DNA from: Brassica napus
Taxonomy: Eukaryota > Streptophyta > Magnoliopsida > Brassicales > Brassicaceae
Assembly: GCF_020379485.1 (NCBI RefSeq)
Contig: NC_063439.1
Location: 8,720,466 to 8,784,465, forward strand
Direction: 5' to 3'
Length of the DNA: 64,000 bases
Part shown: positions 48,663 to 60,535 of the stretch, one piece after another
Numbering within the stretch: the stretch's first letter is position 1
Layout: every line of letters starts with the position of its first letter
Notes under the pieces: generated by a model
What the model was told of the DNA's origin: nothing
Database searches by the model: none
The model's input: only the letters and a program-made list of their open reading frames with translations
Position numbers and translations under genes: made by a program

Positions 48663-48729
48663 TATTTTAAGTGTTCCCACTCACCATTACTAAATCAGGA
48701 TAATTAACTATGGAACAGAATACTAAATA

Positions 48730-49994
48730 GGAAAAATGATAGCCAGCTACTTGAAGTATTGGCCACCACATGGCTAACCATGCAAAGTAAGTAAATACAC
48801 ACTCAAGTACACGAAGTATATGTTATGCATGCTAATATCCCTGAATTTTATGGTTTTATGTAGCCAACATCATTCGATTAATTTAATTAGTAGGAAATCG
48901 TCACATGGACGTCGGAGATGGTAATGCCGTGTGATTAGCTGTTTGGTTAGTTTGAAACTGACCCACACGTCCCAATTGAAATAAAACCCAACCAATTTTT
49001 AAAAGAAGAGTGTTATTGGGCCACAACTAAAACCTGATATCTATCCAAATTAAAAAAATATATGACACAATCCAATCAAATATGATCTGATCCGAGTGAT
49101 TTATTCTTCTTCATCCTCAACGTCGAAGAAAACCAGAGACCCAAAATCAAAACAAATAAAAATGAAGGGACACTATTCCACAGAGTTAAACATGTAAGAT
49201 TCGTTGAACCCATTAGAGACATGTTTGGTTTTTGCTCGATTGTGAGATGAGATGTGGTTAATTGACTGGTCGTTTGATAGATAGATCTAAAATCGGGATC
49301 ATCAAGAACACAGTAGGAACAAAGGTTATGGTGGTCGCAAATTGTGTGCTTATCGGTTGCCAGGAAATATTTTCACGGCTTGGACAGACAAGAATTTAGT
49401 ACAAATTTTTTTGGGTACAAATTATACAAGGTGTAGATCGAACAAATGATTTTTGAGATGTTTTACTAGTAATGGGATGAGTTGTAACATGTTTTGTTGT
49501 GTCACTAGAAAGAAAGGAATAATCATTGTTCCTACTGTGAGTGGCTTAATGAAAAAAAGTCAATGGTTGGCCAAAGAGGGCTTTGCTTGAAGCACGAGTT
49601 GAAATCTAAGAGAAGAAGAAACAAATAAATGAAGTAATTGGCACTGTCAATTTCCTTCATATGGAATTTGAGTAGCAGAAGGTAGGGAAACCCGGTTTTA
49701 GTAATGGATATGAAGAGATCAAACGACTAGGTCGGTTTTTATTTTAATTTCGGCCAGGTGGGGCAGTTTAGAACTAACCAAACATCTAATCATATGGTGT
49801 TACCATTTATGACGTTCACGTGACGATTTTTCACTAATTAAATTAAGTTAATGATGTTGGCTACATAACAATATAAAATTTAGGGATGTTAGTATGCATA
49901 ACATATATTTCGTGTAGTTGAGTGTGCATTTCTTTACTTTGCATGGTTAGCTATGTGGTGACCAATACTTCAAATAGCTGGCTATCATTTTTCC
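48730..49994. mobile_element. Non-autonomous MULE with about 260-bp inverted repeats
   Basis: The 9-bp duplication TACTAAATA is at 48721-48729 and 49995-50003. The ends GGAAAAATGATAGCCAGCTA are identical on both sides. The inverted repeats run about 48730-48990 and 49740-49994 with scattered changes. The roughly 750-bp core has no transposase; a patch at 49100-49200 is GC-balanced and could be a remnant of captured or old coding DNA. Confidence 0.88.
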
Positions 49995-50455
49995 TACTAA
50001 ATAAGAAGAATATTAAATAGCAAACTTGTGTGCCACTTTGTATATTTGTAGAACTATACATGTATTTCTAAAATATTAGAACACTTTCAACAGCAGTATG
50101 AAGAGAAGTCCTAATCATTAAAAAAATATAGAAAATTTAAGAAAGAGAAACAACAAAAGTTCTAAACTCAAAGGATTTAAGAAACTGTCTATCTAATCAA
50201 AGTACATATGTCATTGCTTAAGAGAAAAGAAATGTTTTATTTGATTTTTTTTTTAAAATGAAACATAAATGAATAATTATAATAATATTATTATTTTTAC
50301 TTTAGAAACTTTGAAGAATTCTAACTGATGGAGGTGCTGCTCTTACACACCCAAATGACTCATCCTTAGGAAAATATTCGTAAGTTTGACAAAGACACTA
50401 AACAACTTATATTTAAGCGCATAGAGAACTTGAAGAAGCAAATCAAAAACCATAG

Positions 50456-50708
50456 GGTATAAATGGTGACCAGGGAACGGCGAGAAATAATGCATTCCCT
50501 AACGTTCCTAGAAAAAATCACCATTCACAAGGAATAATAATTCCTTCTCATTTCCTTTCATTCTTTTTTTGTAGAGAATTAAAGAACAAAATTATTCCTT
50601 CATAAAATTGATAAGGAACAACCATTTCTTTTCATTTCTGCTATTTTATTCCTGAACATTTCTTTTTTATTCGTTCCTTTTGTTTCCCGAATGGTCACCA
50701 GTCAGACC
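50456..50708. mobile_element. Probable MITE
   Basis: Inverted ends GGTATAAATGGTGACCAGGG and, inward from the right, GGGTCTGACTGGTGACCATT share the core TGGTGACCA. CCATAG occurs next to both ends as a possible short duplication. The interior pairs as TTCCTT/AAGGAA repeats. The superfamily is unclear (hAT-like is possible). Confidence 0.45.
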
Positions 50709-50886
50709 CATAGTAACTCTACACTCGGCTATATAAACAGAGATGAAGGTGTGCATTACAAACATCAGAAACTTAATAATCCTTCAAAGAAAAATATGGA
50801 TATTGTTTCCATGCTCTCAAACCGACTAACTTGGGCACGAAGGCAAGCTGGCGTTCGTCAACATTTTTTTACCACAAGTTTCTTTA

Positions 50887-52261
50887 CCAGAAAATTGCAT
50901 TTTTAATCATGAAGTTGGCAAAATTTTGTACTTTAACCATTGGAACTCAACTGCTAACATTTTTAACATTTTAAACAGTGAAATTTGTTTCAATAACATA
51001 TTAAAAATTGAACTAATTTACTTGTTTCACATGTTAAAATTATGATCGGTACTGTTCATTAATATGTCAAAATAGATGACGTGGTGATTTATTCTTTAAA
51101 AATATATATTTAAAATTATTTTAATTAATAAAAAAATTAGATAAAAATTCAAAATAAATTCTAAAAATTGATAAAAATTCGAAAAACACAAAACAAATCA
51201 GGGAAAAAAAATAAAAATTTAGAAATTAGAAAAAGAAAAGTAAAAAATTGATTAAAAAATCTGTATTACAAATAAAATAAAATAAAAATTAAAAAAAAAA
51301 AACTAAAAGTTGAAAATGAAAAGGTACATGAACCCAAATCTCTTTGGTGTTTAGGTAGGCATGGGCATCCTAAAGATATAGACCCAACAAGGCAGTTGAA
51401 ATTTTTTGGTTCGGTTTGACATAACGGTGATGTTGACAACTTTAATCATATCACTGTAAAAAGATAGTACGAGATACAATAGAATTTTAAAATTTTTTGT
51501 TGAATATTAAAATTTAAAAATTATTTTTATGATTTTTCTAAACTATTTTTCATTTTCAATTTTATTTTTTTTTTCATTTTTTCATTTTTTAATTTTAATT
51601 TTTTTTATTTTTTTTAAATTTTTTACTTCCTCTGTTCCTAAATGTAAGATGTTTTACAATTTTTTGATGTTTCAATATATAAGATATTTTTATTTTCCTA
51701 GATTTTTTACTTTATTAAAAACTGTGTACCCAATCATATTTTAATAGTCTATTTTGTAATTGATTGAATACAATTAATTTATAGTTTTAATGATGTTTTC
51801 TAGACAAAAAGTAGTTTTCTTAATATGTATGTTTCTACCTAAACATTTTATATTTAGGAACAGAAGGAGTCATTTTTTAATTTTTTTAATTATTTAATTA
51901 TTTAATTTTTTAAATTTTTAATTTTTTAAATTTTTTAATGTTTTAATTTTCTAATTTTTTATTTTTCCGATTTTTATAAAATTTCCTTTTTTTCCTAATT
52001 TTTTATCAATTTTTACAATTTATTTTTATTTTTCTTATTATTATTTTTTTAATTTATAACTTATATTTTTTTAAAGAATAAACCATCATGTCACTTATTT
52101 TGATTTATTAATTCACAGATTTGACATGTGAAACAAGTAAGTTAGTTTCGATGTTTAATATGTTATTAAAACAAGTTTCACTATTTAAAGTGTTAACAAT
52201 TGAGTTCCAAAGTTTAAAGTGCAAACTTTTGTCAAATTCATAATTTAAAATGTAATTTTCC
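50887..52261. mobile_element. Non-autonomous MULE with about 200-bp inverted repeats
   Basis: The 9-bp duplication GTTTCTTTA is at 50878-50886 and 52262-52270. The inverted repeats are about 50887-51110 and 52060-52261 (blocks TGGAACTCAA, TGTTTCACATGT and RAATAAACCAYCA pair across). The core is extremely A-rich on the left and T-rich on the right, so the whole insert could fold back on itself. A smaller MITE is nested at 51625-51870. Confidence 0.8.
51625..51870. mobile_element. MITE nested in the fold-back MULE
   Basis: The ends ACTTCCTCTGTTCCTAAATG and, inward from the right, ACTCCTTCTGTTCCTAAATA differ at three of 20 positions. The 246-bp length and the CTCTGTTCC-type end fit a common Brassica MITE group (Stowaway-like or similar). 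No clear duplication can be read in the T-rich flanks. Confidence 0.65.
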
Positions 52262-52270
52262 GTTTCTTTA

Positions 52271-53430
52271 TTATTAATGTTTGTAAATGTTTTGATTTCT
52301 TTACTATTTTGAGTGAGTAAAAGAGTGGTACTAGGGGCAGCTTGGGATGAAGATAGGAGGATATTTGGAGGTAGGCTTGCACGAAACGGTGGAATATCTT
52401 TGCAATACAGAGTCTTTCTTGTGGATGGAAAGCCTTGAAACTCTGTTTCCGGTTGTGAGTTGCTAACAATTGCCTTCTTAGAGGTTTGTTCTTGTTCTCC
52501 TTTATACTTTTTCAGTAAAATGTTTGGTTCTCATTAGGATTGCATTGGTTAATGTAGGGTGCACAAACTCCCTTTGACTTCGCAAATGAAGTTGATGCAA
52601 ATGAAGTTAATGTACATGAAGGGTTAGTATTTCACCTGATTGTGGCCGACATAAATTCAAAGAAAATGGTGTACATTGGAAGAAGTAAAGGTTGTGCACA
52701 AGTCCGAATACAAGAAGTAGGATTTAGCATTCATATTCTTTCTATGGAAGGGCTTAATTCAAATGATCCCAAGGTAAACGTGGAATATATATTATTGTTT
52801 TGGTTAATTTGCAAATCTTTCATAAAGAAATAGTAATTTTATCATTTTTGGTCTTATGTATGCAGTATGAACTTCTGATGGCAAATATAAATGCCTCTTT
52901 TGCTGTGAATGTGGACAAGGACCTAAAAGAAATTACCAACAGTGTTGAAAGGATAATGACTGAAAGAATCCGAGCATCTGCAACTTTAATTCATTTTCTG
53001 CTCCAAACATCATTTTGGAGTAAAATATACTTCAATCTCACTCCATTTTCAACTCCAAAATTGGGTAATGATTAAGGTTAATCCATTCATTTATGGAGTA
53101 ATCTCACCTATTACTCTATTTTGGAGTTGAGATTTTTTAATTTATATGTTGGTTCTTTAAATTTTAATTTTTTTATTTAATACTAAAATATTTTAAAATG
53201 GTACTATAACACGAAAAAAAATATAATTTCCATAAGAGATTATTTAATAATTTTACATAAAAATTATAAACTAATAAAAATACCAAAACTAAACATAAAA
53301 ATATATAATAAATAACCATAAAATGTGAAGATATTATTACTAATTTTTCGTTTTTGACAGAATTACATAGGATAACACAAAGCAGAAAACAAGAATATAG
53401 ACTAAACAATGACTCAATCTAGAAACGAAA
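52271..53430. other. Unrecognised exon-like stretches in intergenic DNA
   Basis: Two open stretches on the plus strand, about 52562-52773 (encodes MVYIGRSKGCAQVRIQEVGF in its middle) and 52866-52990 (NVDKDLKEITNSVERIMTER), are separated by a gap beginning GTAAAC and ending TGCAG, as if two exons of one gene. Codon use is protein-like but I recognise no family. From 52971 the sequence (GAGCATCTGCAAC) looks like a Harbinger-MITE end. Likely a decayed gene or transposon piece. Confidence 0.35.
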
Positions 53431-54660
53431 GTAGGACATACACACTACCACAACCGCAGTCCCAAGGCTCGACTAAATCCACACCAACTTATCGTAAAAA
53501 GATGAACCAAGTTCAACCGAAAGTCAGAACCCGATAATTTTTTGCCTCCTCGATGAATCCACTCTTAAAGATAATTGCACACCTGTTCTCAGCTCGTCGA
53601 TAGCGTCAAAGCACCTGCCCACAAAAAAAACAGCAACATCAGCGACCTAAACAAACAGCAACATCAACAACCAAACCGGGCTTTTATTTTGTCCGGATGC
53701 GACCTATATTCGATGTCGATCTGAGTAAAAATGGCCACAACCTCCGTACTCCATAATCTGAGCCCAACCTGCAAACAATTGCCTCACATACCACCACAAG
53801 AAGCTCAACTAAGCCCATGTAGTGCTGGGATGTGAGCGAAGACCTAACGCTAGCCGTGACAGTCAATGACATGAGAACCACCACACGTTTGTATTCATCG
53901 AGAACCGACCAACTGAAACTAGAGCTGCTAAAGCCATCACTTACACCAGCAAAGACCGAACGAAGAACAAGGGCTAATTCCCAACTGATACCCACCGAGT
54001 TCGACATAACCTACAAGAGGTGCCGACTTCAGATATTATCAAGCCGGGAAAACATATCACGAACCGCGAAGAAGAGGTTCGAGGTGAGGAGACGAAGCAT
54101 GCGGCCACTGAGATGGCATAGACATCGAACATCCTTTAAACCGCGAGCCAGCCACTGAGCTTGAGCACCAAACCGACTCAAACCCACAACCCGCCGCCGT
54201 GGTAGAAGGATCCACCGACACACACCACACCAATATAAAGAGAACCCGAGCTCGGTGAAACAACGAGAACCAAGAAACTTGATCTCGAGCCGAACGACTC
54301 CCTGGACTTGTAGTGGCAAACCGCCGTTGACCCAGAGAAGCCACTCTGATCCTCCCACTCGCAGACGGAGATAAGCTAGACAAGATCAAACAGTGAAAAA
54401 TTGATCTCGATCCAACCCAAAAAACCGACTACAGCCACCACCAGCCTCTCATCCCACTCGCCGAAGCCACAAAGAGATGGGGAGACCACCGGAGAAGAAG
54501 CACCTCTGCAGCGGAGCACTCATCGGCGTCAAACCATAGCCCACGACTATGTGCATATCGAAGGTAAGAAGACTGGTGAAGCGGCAACATCAAAGCGAGA
54601 AGGACAATAGAAGAAGGGGGGCCCTCCAGACGTCGCCACGCCCCGTCAGGGCCGGAGGCA
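53431..54660. other. GC-rich repetitive insert, probably retroposon-derived
   Basis: Base composition changes sharply to about half GC. The minus strand reads as the kind of CGG/TCC-rich sequence seen in the retroposons at 34279 and 54995. Open frames on both strands overlap without any domain. I found no target duplication, so borders are approximate. Confidence 0.4.
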
Positions 54661-54994
54661 GAGACTTTTGAAAGAAAGTTAACGACAGTGAAATTTGTCA
54701 TATATATGTTAATTATATTAGGTAATACAGTAGTTTTTATTTAAGAAAAGAATTGAAAATATTTTTCTATACACTACTAATCAATTTAATAATTAGTTAA
54801 ATACAAAATATAATATATATATATAAACCATTTTTTTTAAAGAATTCTAAGAATCATTTTAATTTTAATGATATAATACGTGGTTACAAAAACATGATCC
54901 ATAATTAATATACATGGGATTGTATGCGATTTGTTTATTCAGTCGTATACCGATATTTCTAATTAAAAAATCGTTTTAGGGAAACGAAGATTCG

Positions 54995-55718
54995 CGGCGA
55001 GGAGGTAGGTCAGTCAGATCTCCTTGTTCAGCGTCGTTTCTGTTCCGGGTTGTAGAGGCTTCCACAGCTCTTGCATCGCCGTTAAAGTTCCCGGGTTGTG
55101 GAGGCTCCTTCAGCTCTGTGGCGTCGGCTAAGCTTCCGGAACGTGGATGCTCTTACAGCTCCATTGTTGCCGGCTTCTGGTCCCCTGGCTCCATTTTAGG
55201 GTTTAGTTTCTTTCTTTTGTTGGTTCGTTCTCTAGTTAAGTTAAGTTGGTTCGGGTTTGTTGGATGAGCTCTCGTCAGAGGACGATGGAAGCTATCCGGT
55301 GGAAAGGTCGATGTTTGTGCGAAGCCCCTCCTTGGTCCTTGTTTTGAACTTTGGCGGATGAGATCTCGGTCACGATTGATTCTCTCCATGATTAGGCGCG
55401 CCTGGGAGGTTTGGCGGTCGCGGTGAAGAAGGTGAGGAGTTAAAGAGCTTGGGTGTGGATCAGTGAATCGGTGGATGATTCTCCGGTGGTAGTCGAGGAG
55501 GAGGAGATGTTGCGGGTCGCGATGGAAGTCGGGCCGACATCCGATTCTCTCTTGGGTCTACGAGTTGCTGGGTTTGGTTATTGGGCCTTAAGCCCGTCTT
55601 AGTGTTTTCGGGTTTTGGCCTTCTTGTTTGTAGCCCAATGGTCCTTTGTGGTTTTTGTTGGTTTCTGAGAAACTTGGGCTTGGCCCTTTTATTAATATAA
55701 CAAATCTTGAGGGAAAAA
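54995..55718 (+). mobile_element. Non-LTR retroposon (LINE/SINE-like)
   Basis: The 12-13-bp duplication AACGAAGATTCG lies at 54983-54994 and 55720-55731, and a short A tail (55714-55720) abuts the right copy. The 3' end GGGCTTGGCCCTTTTATTAA is a typical Brassicaceae LINE tail. The body is GC-rich, with repeated CTTCCACAGCTC-like words in the first 200 bp. No intact ORF. Confidence 0.78.
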
Positions 55719-56086
55719 AAACGAAGATTCGAGCATTATTCTGCCATTAAGCCTTCGCGTTCGAATTTGACCTAACAAATCTTTTTTCGCTTTCATAGAT
55801 ATCGCTAAGTTAACACAAGAGTCAATGCAAGTGATTAAAAGCGTGAAGAGAAGGGCAAGAGAGCCAATGAAATAGAAAGAACACGGATCGATGACATGGC
55901 AAAAAAAGATTTGAAATCCCGCCTAAACCCCTAAGATATTTTTAGATAATGGTGCGAAATTGAAATCCAGAAGATATTTACAAACCCTTAAACCTCGTCG
56001 TTTCACAAGGCGTACAAATCACAAACACGTACCCTCATTCCTCTCTCTCTCTACTTTCAAACCCTACGAATCTTCTTCCGTCAAAG

Positions 56087-56278
56087 GTAAATTTTCCTCC
56101 GATTTTCTTCGTTTTTTCCTCTCGATTGTCGATCTCTCTCTCTCTCTCTCGGTGATAATCGTCTCTCTCTCTCTCTCTCATCGTTATTGTACCTCTTAGA
56201 ATCGAATATTCTCTGTTCGATTGCGTCGTTTTCTATGAGTATACTCTGTTGGCTGATCTCTTCTTATTTCGTCTGCAG
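56087..56278 (+). other. Probable 5' leader intron of the HMGB gene
   Basis: GTAAAT at 56087 and TCTGCAG ending at 56278 bracket a TC-microsatellite-rich stretch (56125-56180). The second leader exon then runs only nine bases to the ATG. Confidence 0.6.
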
Positions 56279-56287
56279 AATCAAAGC

Positions 56288-57386
56288 ATGAAGGGAGGCA
56301 AATCAAAGGCTGATACCAAGAGCTCCAAGTAAGTAGATCGATTCTTCCGTTTTTTGTTTTGTCGTCTAGTAAGCTCTCCAGATCTCGGAAATTTCAAAAT
56401 CGTTTTTGTTTATGCGTTGTTGATGATAGGCTGGCGGTGAACAAGAAGCCAAGCAAAGCGGCTGCTAAGGATCCAAACAAACCTAAGAGGCCTTCCAGTG
56501 CCTTCTTCGTTTTCATGTAAACCATCCCCTCATTGGTTTATTATTGTCTAGCTCGTATGTGAGTTTGATTAGTAGCAACCTATCTTCTCGATTCAGGACA
56601 TTAGATCTTATAATTTAAATTTTAGGTATATTGATTCGTTCTTGATGTGATGATGCTTTTGCTAGTACCTGCGTTGACTCTAATGATATCGATTTGGCTT
56701 TTGAAGGGAGGATTTCCGTCAGACTTACAAGAAGGATCATCCCACTAACAAATCTGTTGCTGCTGTGAGTAGTCTTATCTGCTTTCCTTTAGATTCCATG
56801 TGTTAATTAGTATCATTTACTCTGAACTTCTATCGCTAACAGGTTGGCAAAGCTGGTGGACACAAGTGGAAATCCTTGTCTGACACTGTTCGTTCTCTTA
56901 TCTATTATCTTTTTTAAGTGTTATTTAAGTATTTAGTTAACCTTTTTTTGGGTCTTACAATGGTGTAGGAGAAGGCTCCCTACGTTGCTAAGGCTGACAA
57001 CCGCAAAGTTGAGTACGAGAAGAACATGAAAGCCTACAACAAGAAGCTGGTAATTTTATTTTGGTTTTAGTATAACACCAATAAACTTTAATACTTGCAT
57101 CAAATGTTGTTCTTAGTTATTCAAGAGTGGTACTCGTTGACTGACTTTTGATGTGTTGGTGTTTTTTTCTTCTAGGAGGAAGGTCCAAAGGAGGACGAGG
57201 AGGAATCTGACAAGTCCGTGTCTGAGGTTAATGATGAGGATGATGCCGATGATGGGAGTGATGAGGTTCCTTCTTGATTCTGCATCACTATCATTACATG
57301 GTTGCTTCTTTTGTTTATGATCCCACTACCCTTTATAAAGCTCTTTCCCTTCTCTGTTTTATGTGTAGGAGGAAGACGATGACTAG
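56288..57386 (+). CDS. HMGB3: High-mobility-group B protein (HMGB2/HMGB3-like)
   Basis: A small chromatin protein that bends DNA. Seven exons: 56288-56328, 56430-56516, 56707-56764, 56843-56887, 56969-57049, 57176-57265 and 57369-57386, 139 residues. A basic N-terminus (MKGGKSKADTKSSK) precedes a single HMG box (about residues 29-103: PNKPKRPSSAFFVFMEDFR, KAGGHKWKSLSDTEKAPYV, EYEKNMKAYNKKL). The acidic tail ends EEEDDD, which normally folds back on the box. PSSAFFVF and SVAAVGKAGG favour HMGB3 over HMGB2. Arabidopsis has both side by side here; only one is present in this window. Box residues are unbroken. Confidence 0.95.
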
Positions 57387-58703
57387 GACGTTTATGTTTG
57401 GTGGCATAATATAGGACGCTGCAAGGATCTCAAGCATGTTCGTTCTTTCTTATCTTCTCTTATAATGTTAACGAGAGATTTGCAGCTCTTTATAAAATAT
57501 TAAGCCTTTTTATAGCTCGTCGTTTGTTATGATCTTAATGCTCTTTTTAATCTCTTCGACCTCTAATGAAATGGTGACATGGTTGCTTATTAGAGTTTGG
57601 TTTAGTAAATTGTATCGTTAAATCTCTAATCAAATCTTAATATACAGTCAATGTATCATTTATCTACACGCAGTAATAACCTTTAATCAAGGTGTTCCAA
57701 AAAGTTTATTCCTTGACTTTACTTTCTGTTTGGTTGAATTGACTTTAGCTACAAAGGTTGTTAAAATTGTCTGTAGGCCTTCTTTCCAGTGACCAAAGCC
57801 ATGATGAGTTAGTGCTCTTTTCACAAATTTTTATAAAACTCATACATAATTAGAGTTTTTAAGAATATATCATTACTTGATTTTTATACAAGAAATATGC
57901 TAATTCTGATCATTCTGGCTAGTGGAGATTGAGAGCGGAATCCGCGTAACATATCTTTATATCAAAGAACCTTTTTGGTCGTAAATTCATACATTTTATT
58001 CTTTAGTTACAACAATGAAAATGAAAGCATGCTCTTTAGTTCTATTATCTTTTAATTATTAGTCACTAAGATAATATTTTATATTGTGCTGTGATTAAGC
58101 CTTGCTTCCGGCTTTATGTAACCACTATATATAAAGTAAAATGCACAGTTTGCGTTCTTCTACTCATACAAGCAAAGCTACTGATGAAATAATTACTGAA
58201 ATTAATTTATGTTAGTTTTAATATGTCATCCACACGTAGGATTAAGATCATCTTATATCATTTTGGAATTTAACACTTTTTTAATTTCTCAAATGGTGGA
58301 TTGACCCGTAAAACTCGAATAGAATGTTGAAATTCTAACACTAAATAGTGACGTGACACACGATTGACCAAGATCAATCCTTGTGCTTTAATTTTCTAAT
58401 CAATCTAAAAATTACATGGAATATAAGATATACATCCACAGAAATCAGAATTAAGAATCTAATCTGATCAGTTATAATCAACTTGTGTCCCTAATTTCTC
58501 TCTAATTAACCGGTAATTATATAGGCCAGTTGATCACTAGTCAAGTTATCTTTTCAGAAAAGTGTTTTATATAACGGTAAGAAATAAATTAAAGATCCTT
58601 TAGTCATAAAAATATGTATAAATCAGTCACTTTCGTACAGTATATAGTCTTCATATATATGGTAAAAAAAAGGAAGAGAAGAAAGCAAAGTGGTGAAAGA
58701 GAG
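57387..58703. other. HMGB 3' region and WOX promoter side
   Basis: AT-rich, non-coding. There is no sign of a second HMGB copy or a pseudogene of one. Confidence 0.55.
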
Positions 58704-59773
58704 ATGGAGAGAGAGAACCAAAACGGTGCGTATGTCGGAAGAGGAGTTATGACGGAGGAGCAAATGGAGACTCTCCGTAAGCAGATCGCCGTATACTCCG
58801 TTATCTGTGAACAGCTCGCTCTCCTCCACAACTCTCTCTCTTCTTTCCATCCTCTCTCCTCAGGTACACTTCTTTTCTCTCTACATATAGGCGTTTTGTA
58901 ATGCAAACGTTTTATCTAACCACACACCTTACTCATTGAGCTGCTACTTTAGTGTAAACTGCGTTTGCAAACGATTGGTCTGAACTAGAGTTATTAGCGA
59001 TATGCAAACGCATTTTGCGATTAGGTTAATACATATTTATACTTGGAAGAAACTTAAGGCTCACGTACGTATAGGAATAACTCCTAACGGTGATGGATAC
59101 TTTAATCCGATGGTGGCATCATCAAGCGCTCAGAGGATATCGACTAGGAACCGATGGACTCCGACGTCCACGCAGCTTCAAATACTTGAGAGCATTTACG
59201 AGGAAAAAAGCGGAACACCGAACCGACGTAGGATCAGAGAGATCGCAGCGGAACTGTCTGAACACGGACAGATAACGGAGACAAATGTTTACAACTGGTT
59301 TCAGAACCGGCGTGCTCGGTCCAAACGTAAGCAACCTCAGACGATTGCAACGACTGATCAGGCTGAAGATGCGGCGGTGACGACCGATGAGAAGAGGAGT
59401 TGTGGGGATTCTGGAGGGTTTGAGTCTTACGAGCATATACTCTTCCCGAGTCCTGACTTAGGTAACTTTTGTTCGAGTTTATACCATATGATTTTCGTCC
59501 AATGCATTGTTTTTCTAAAGTTCGGTCGGTTTCAAATCTTACTTTTTTGGTTCGCTCTGGTTTATTTTTTTTAGTACCGTATTGTAGCGAAATTTGGTTT
59601 GAGTTTGGGTTGATGAATTTCGGTTTTATTTTTATTTTTATCCTTGTATGATGATAAAATAATAGAAGAGGTGATCGACTTGTGGTGGTTTATTTTTTGT
59701 GGTTTCAGGGATTGAGCATTTGTTGAGTAGAGGGGAGCTTTCTGGAGACTTCAATTCGTATACTATAGACTGA
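58704..59773 (+). CDS. WOX14: WUSCHEL-related homeobox protein, WOX14/WOX10-like
   Basis: A nuclear homeodomain transcription factor of the ancient WOX13 clade, linked in Arabidopsis to vascular cell division and flowering. Exons 58704-58863, 59075-59461 and 59709-59773 give 203 residues. The clade-specific N-terminal block reads VMTEEQMETLRKQIAVYSVI. The homeodomain (about residues 75-137) contains RWTPTSTQLQILESIYEE, TNVYNWFQNRRARSKRK, with the WOX signature WFQNRRAR complete. The short C-terminal exon ends FNSYTID. The ATG at 58704 is preferred because it gives MERENQNGAYVGRGVM; an earlier in-frame ATG at 58659 is also possible. It could be WOX10 instead; only one of the two Arabidopsis neighbours is seen. 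Confidence 0.9.
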
Positions 59774-60535
59774 CATAAAATGCAAAGAATGAAGAAAATC
59801 TCTAGTCTCTACTCTCTCTCTTCTCCATGTTTCTACAAGACACTAAGCAATACATTTCGTTATCTTAATTAAAATGACCTTATTATGTCTGTGTTTGTGT
59901 GACTTTAACAAGTGCTTCAAAAATTGATACGCCCACAACCTTAATAGATGGCCCATAAAACTCTCGAAAACAGTGAGAACAGTGTGTTAGCGGCAAAGCT
60001 GCATGTCATTTCCATTGTTCATCACCTCAGGTTTTCACGTCTCCCTCCAGACGTGCGTAGAATTTTGAGTAAATAACGTTTCCAACTTTTTGGTGTCAAT
60101 GAAACAACGTGAAATTCTTGATTTTTGCTAGTAGAAGTTCCATAACTAACGAGTAATGAGAGATTCAATTATATAGCCATTAGCAAGAGAAAAACTTATA
60201 TTCATAAAGATGGAAAAATAAATCTAATAACCGAATAAATTGTGTTTTTTTTTGTTGTCACAACCGAATAAATTATGTATGTTATGTATAAGTGACCAAG
60301 ACCTAAACACAAGCCAATTTCCGAATAAAGCTGGCCATGTTCAGATGCAAAAGCCTAAATCTTTCTTCTTACCACAGGTGCAAAGTTCCTTGGTTGACAT
60401 CAGCTGAGGACAGCTTAATGCCGGTTTGGCTTTCTTGACTACATTCTTTTTCTAGGCAGTTTTCCTTGTGCGTTTAGGTAGTCTCAACTGCACACAGATG
60501 AAGATAATGAATATTAAGGTTAGGGAACTAGACTA
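59774..60535. other. Convergent gap between WOX and the helicase
   Basis: Two 3' untranslated regions and AT-rich DNA. No gene was seen. Confidence 0.55.

Noticed and set aside
53684..54701. Five overlapping open frames of about 100 codons
   Set aside because: High GC leaves few chance stops on both strands; there are no domains or splice logic, and the sequence looks retroposon-derived.
58604..58906. Minus-strand frame opposite WOX exon 1
   Set aside because: It is a shadow of the WOX exon; the plus strand has the conserved clade motif and correct splice site.
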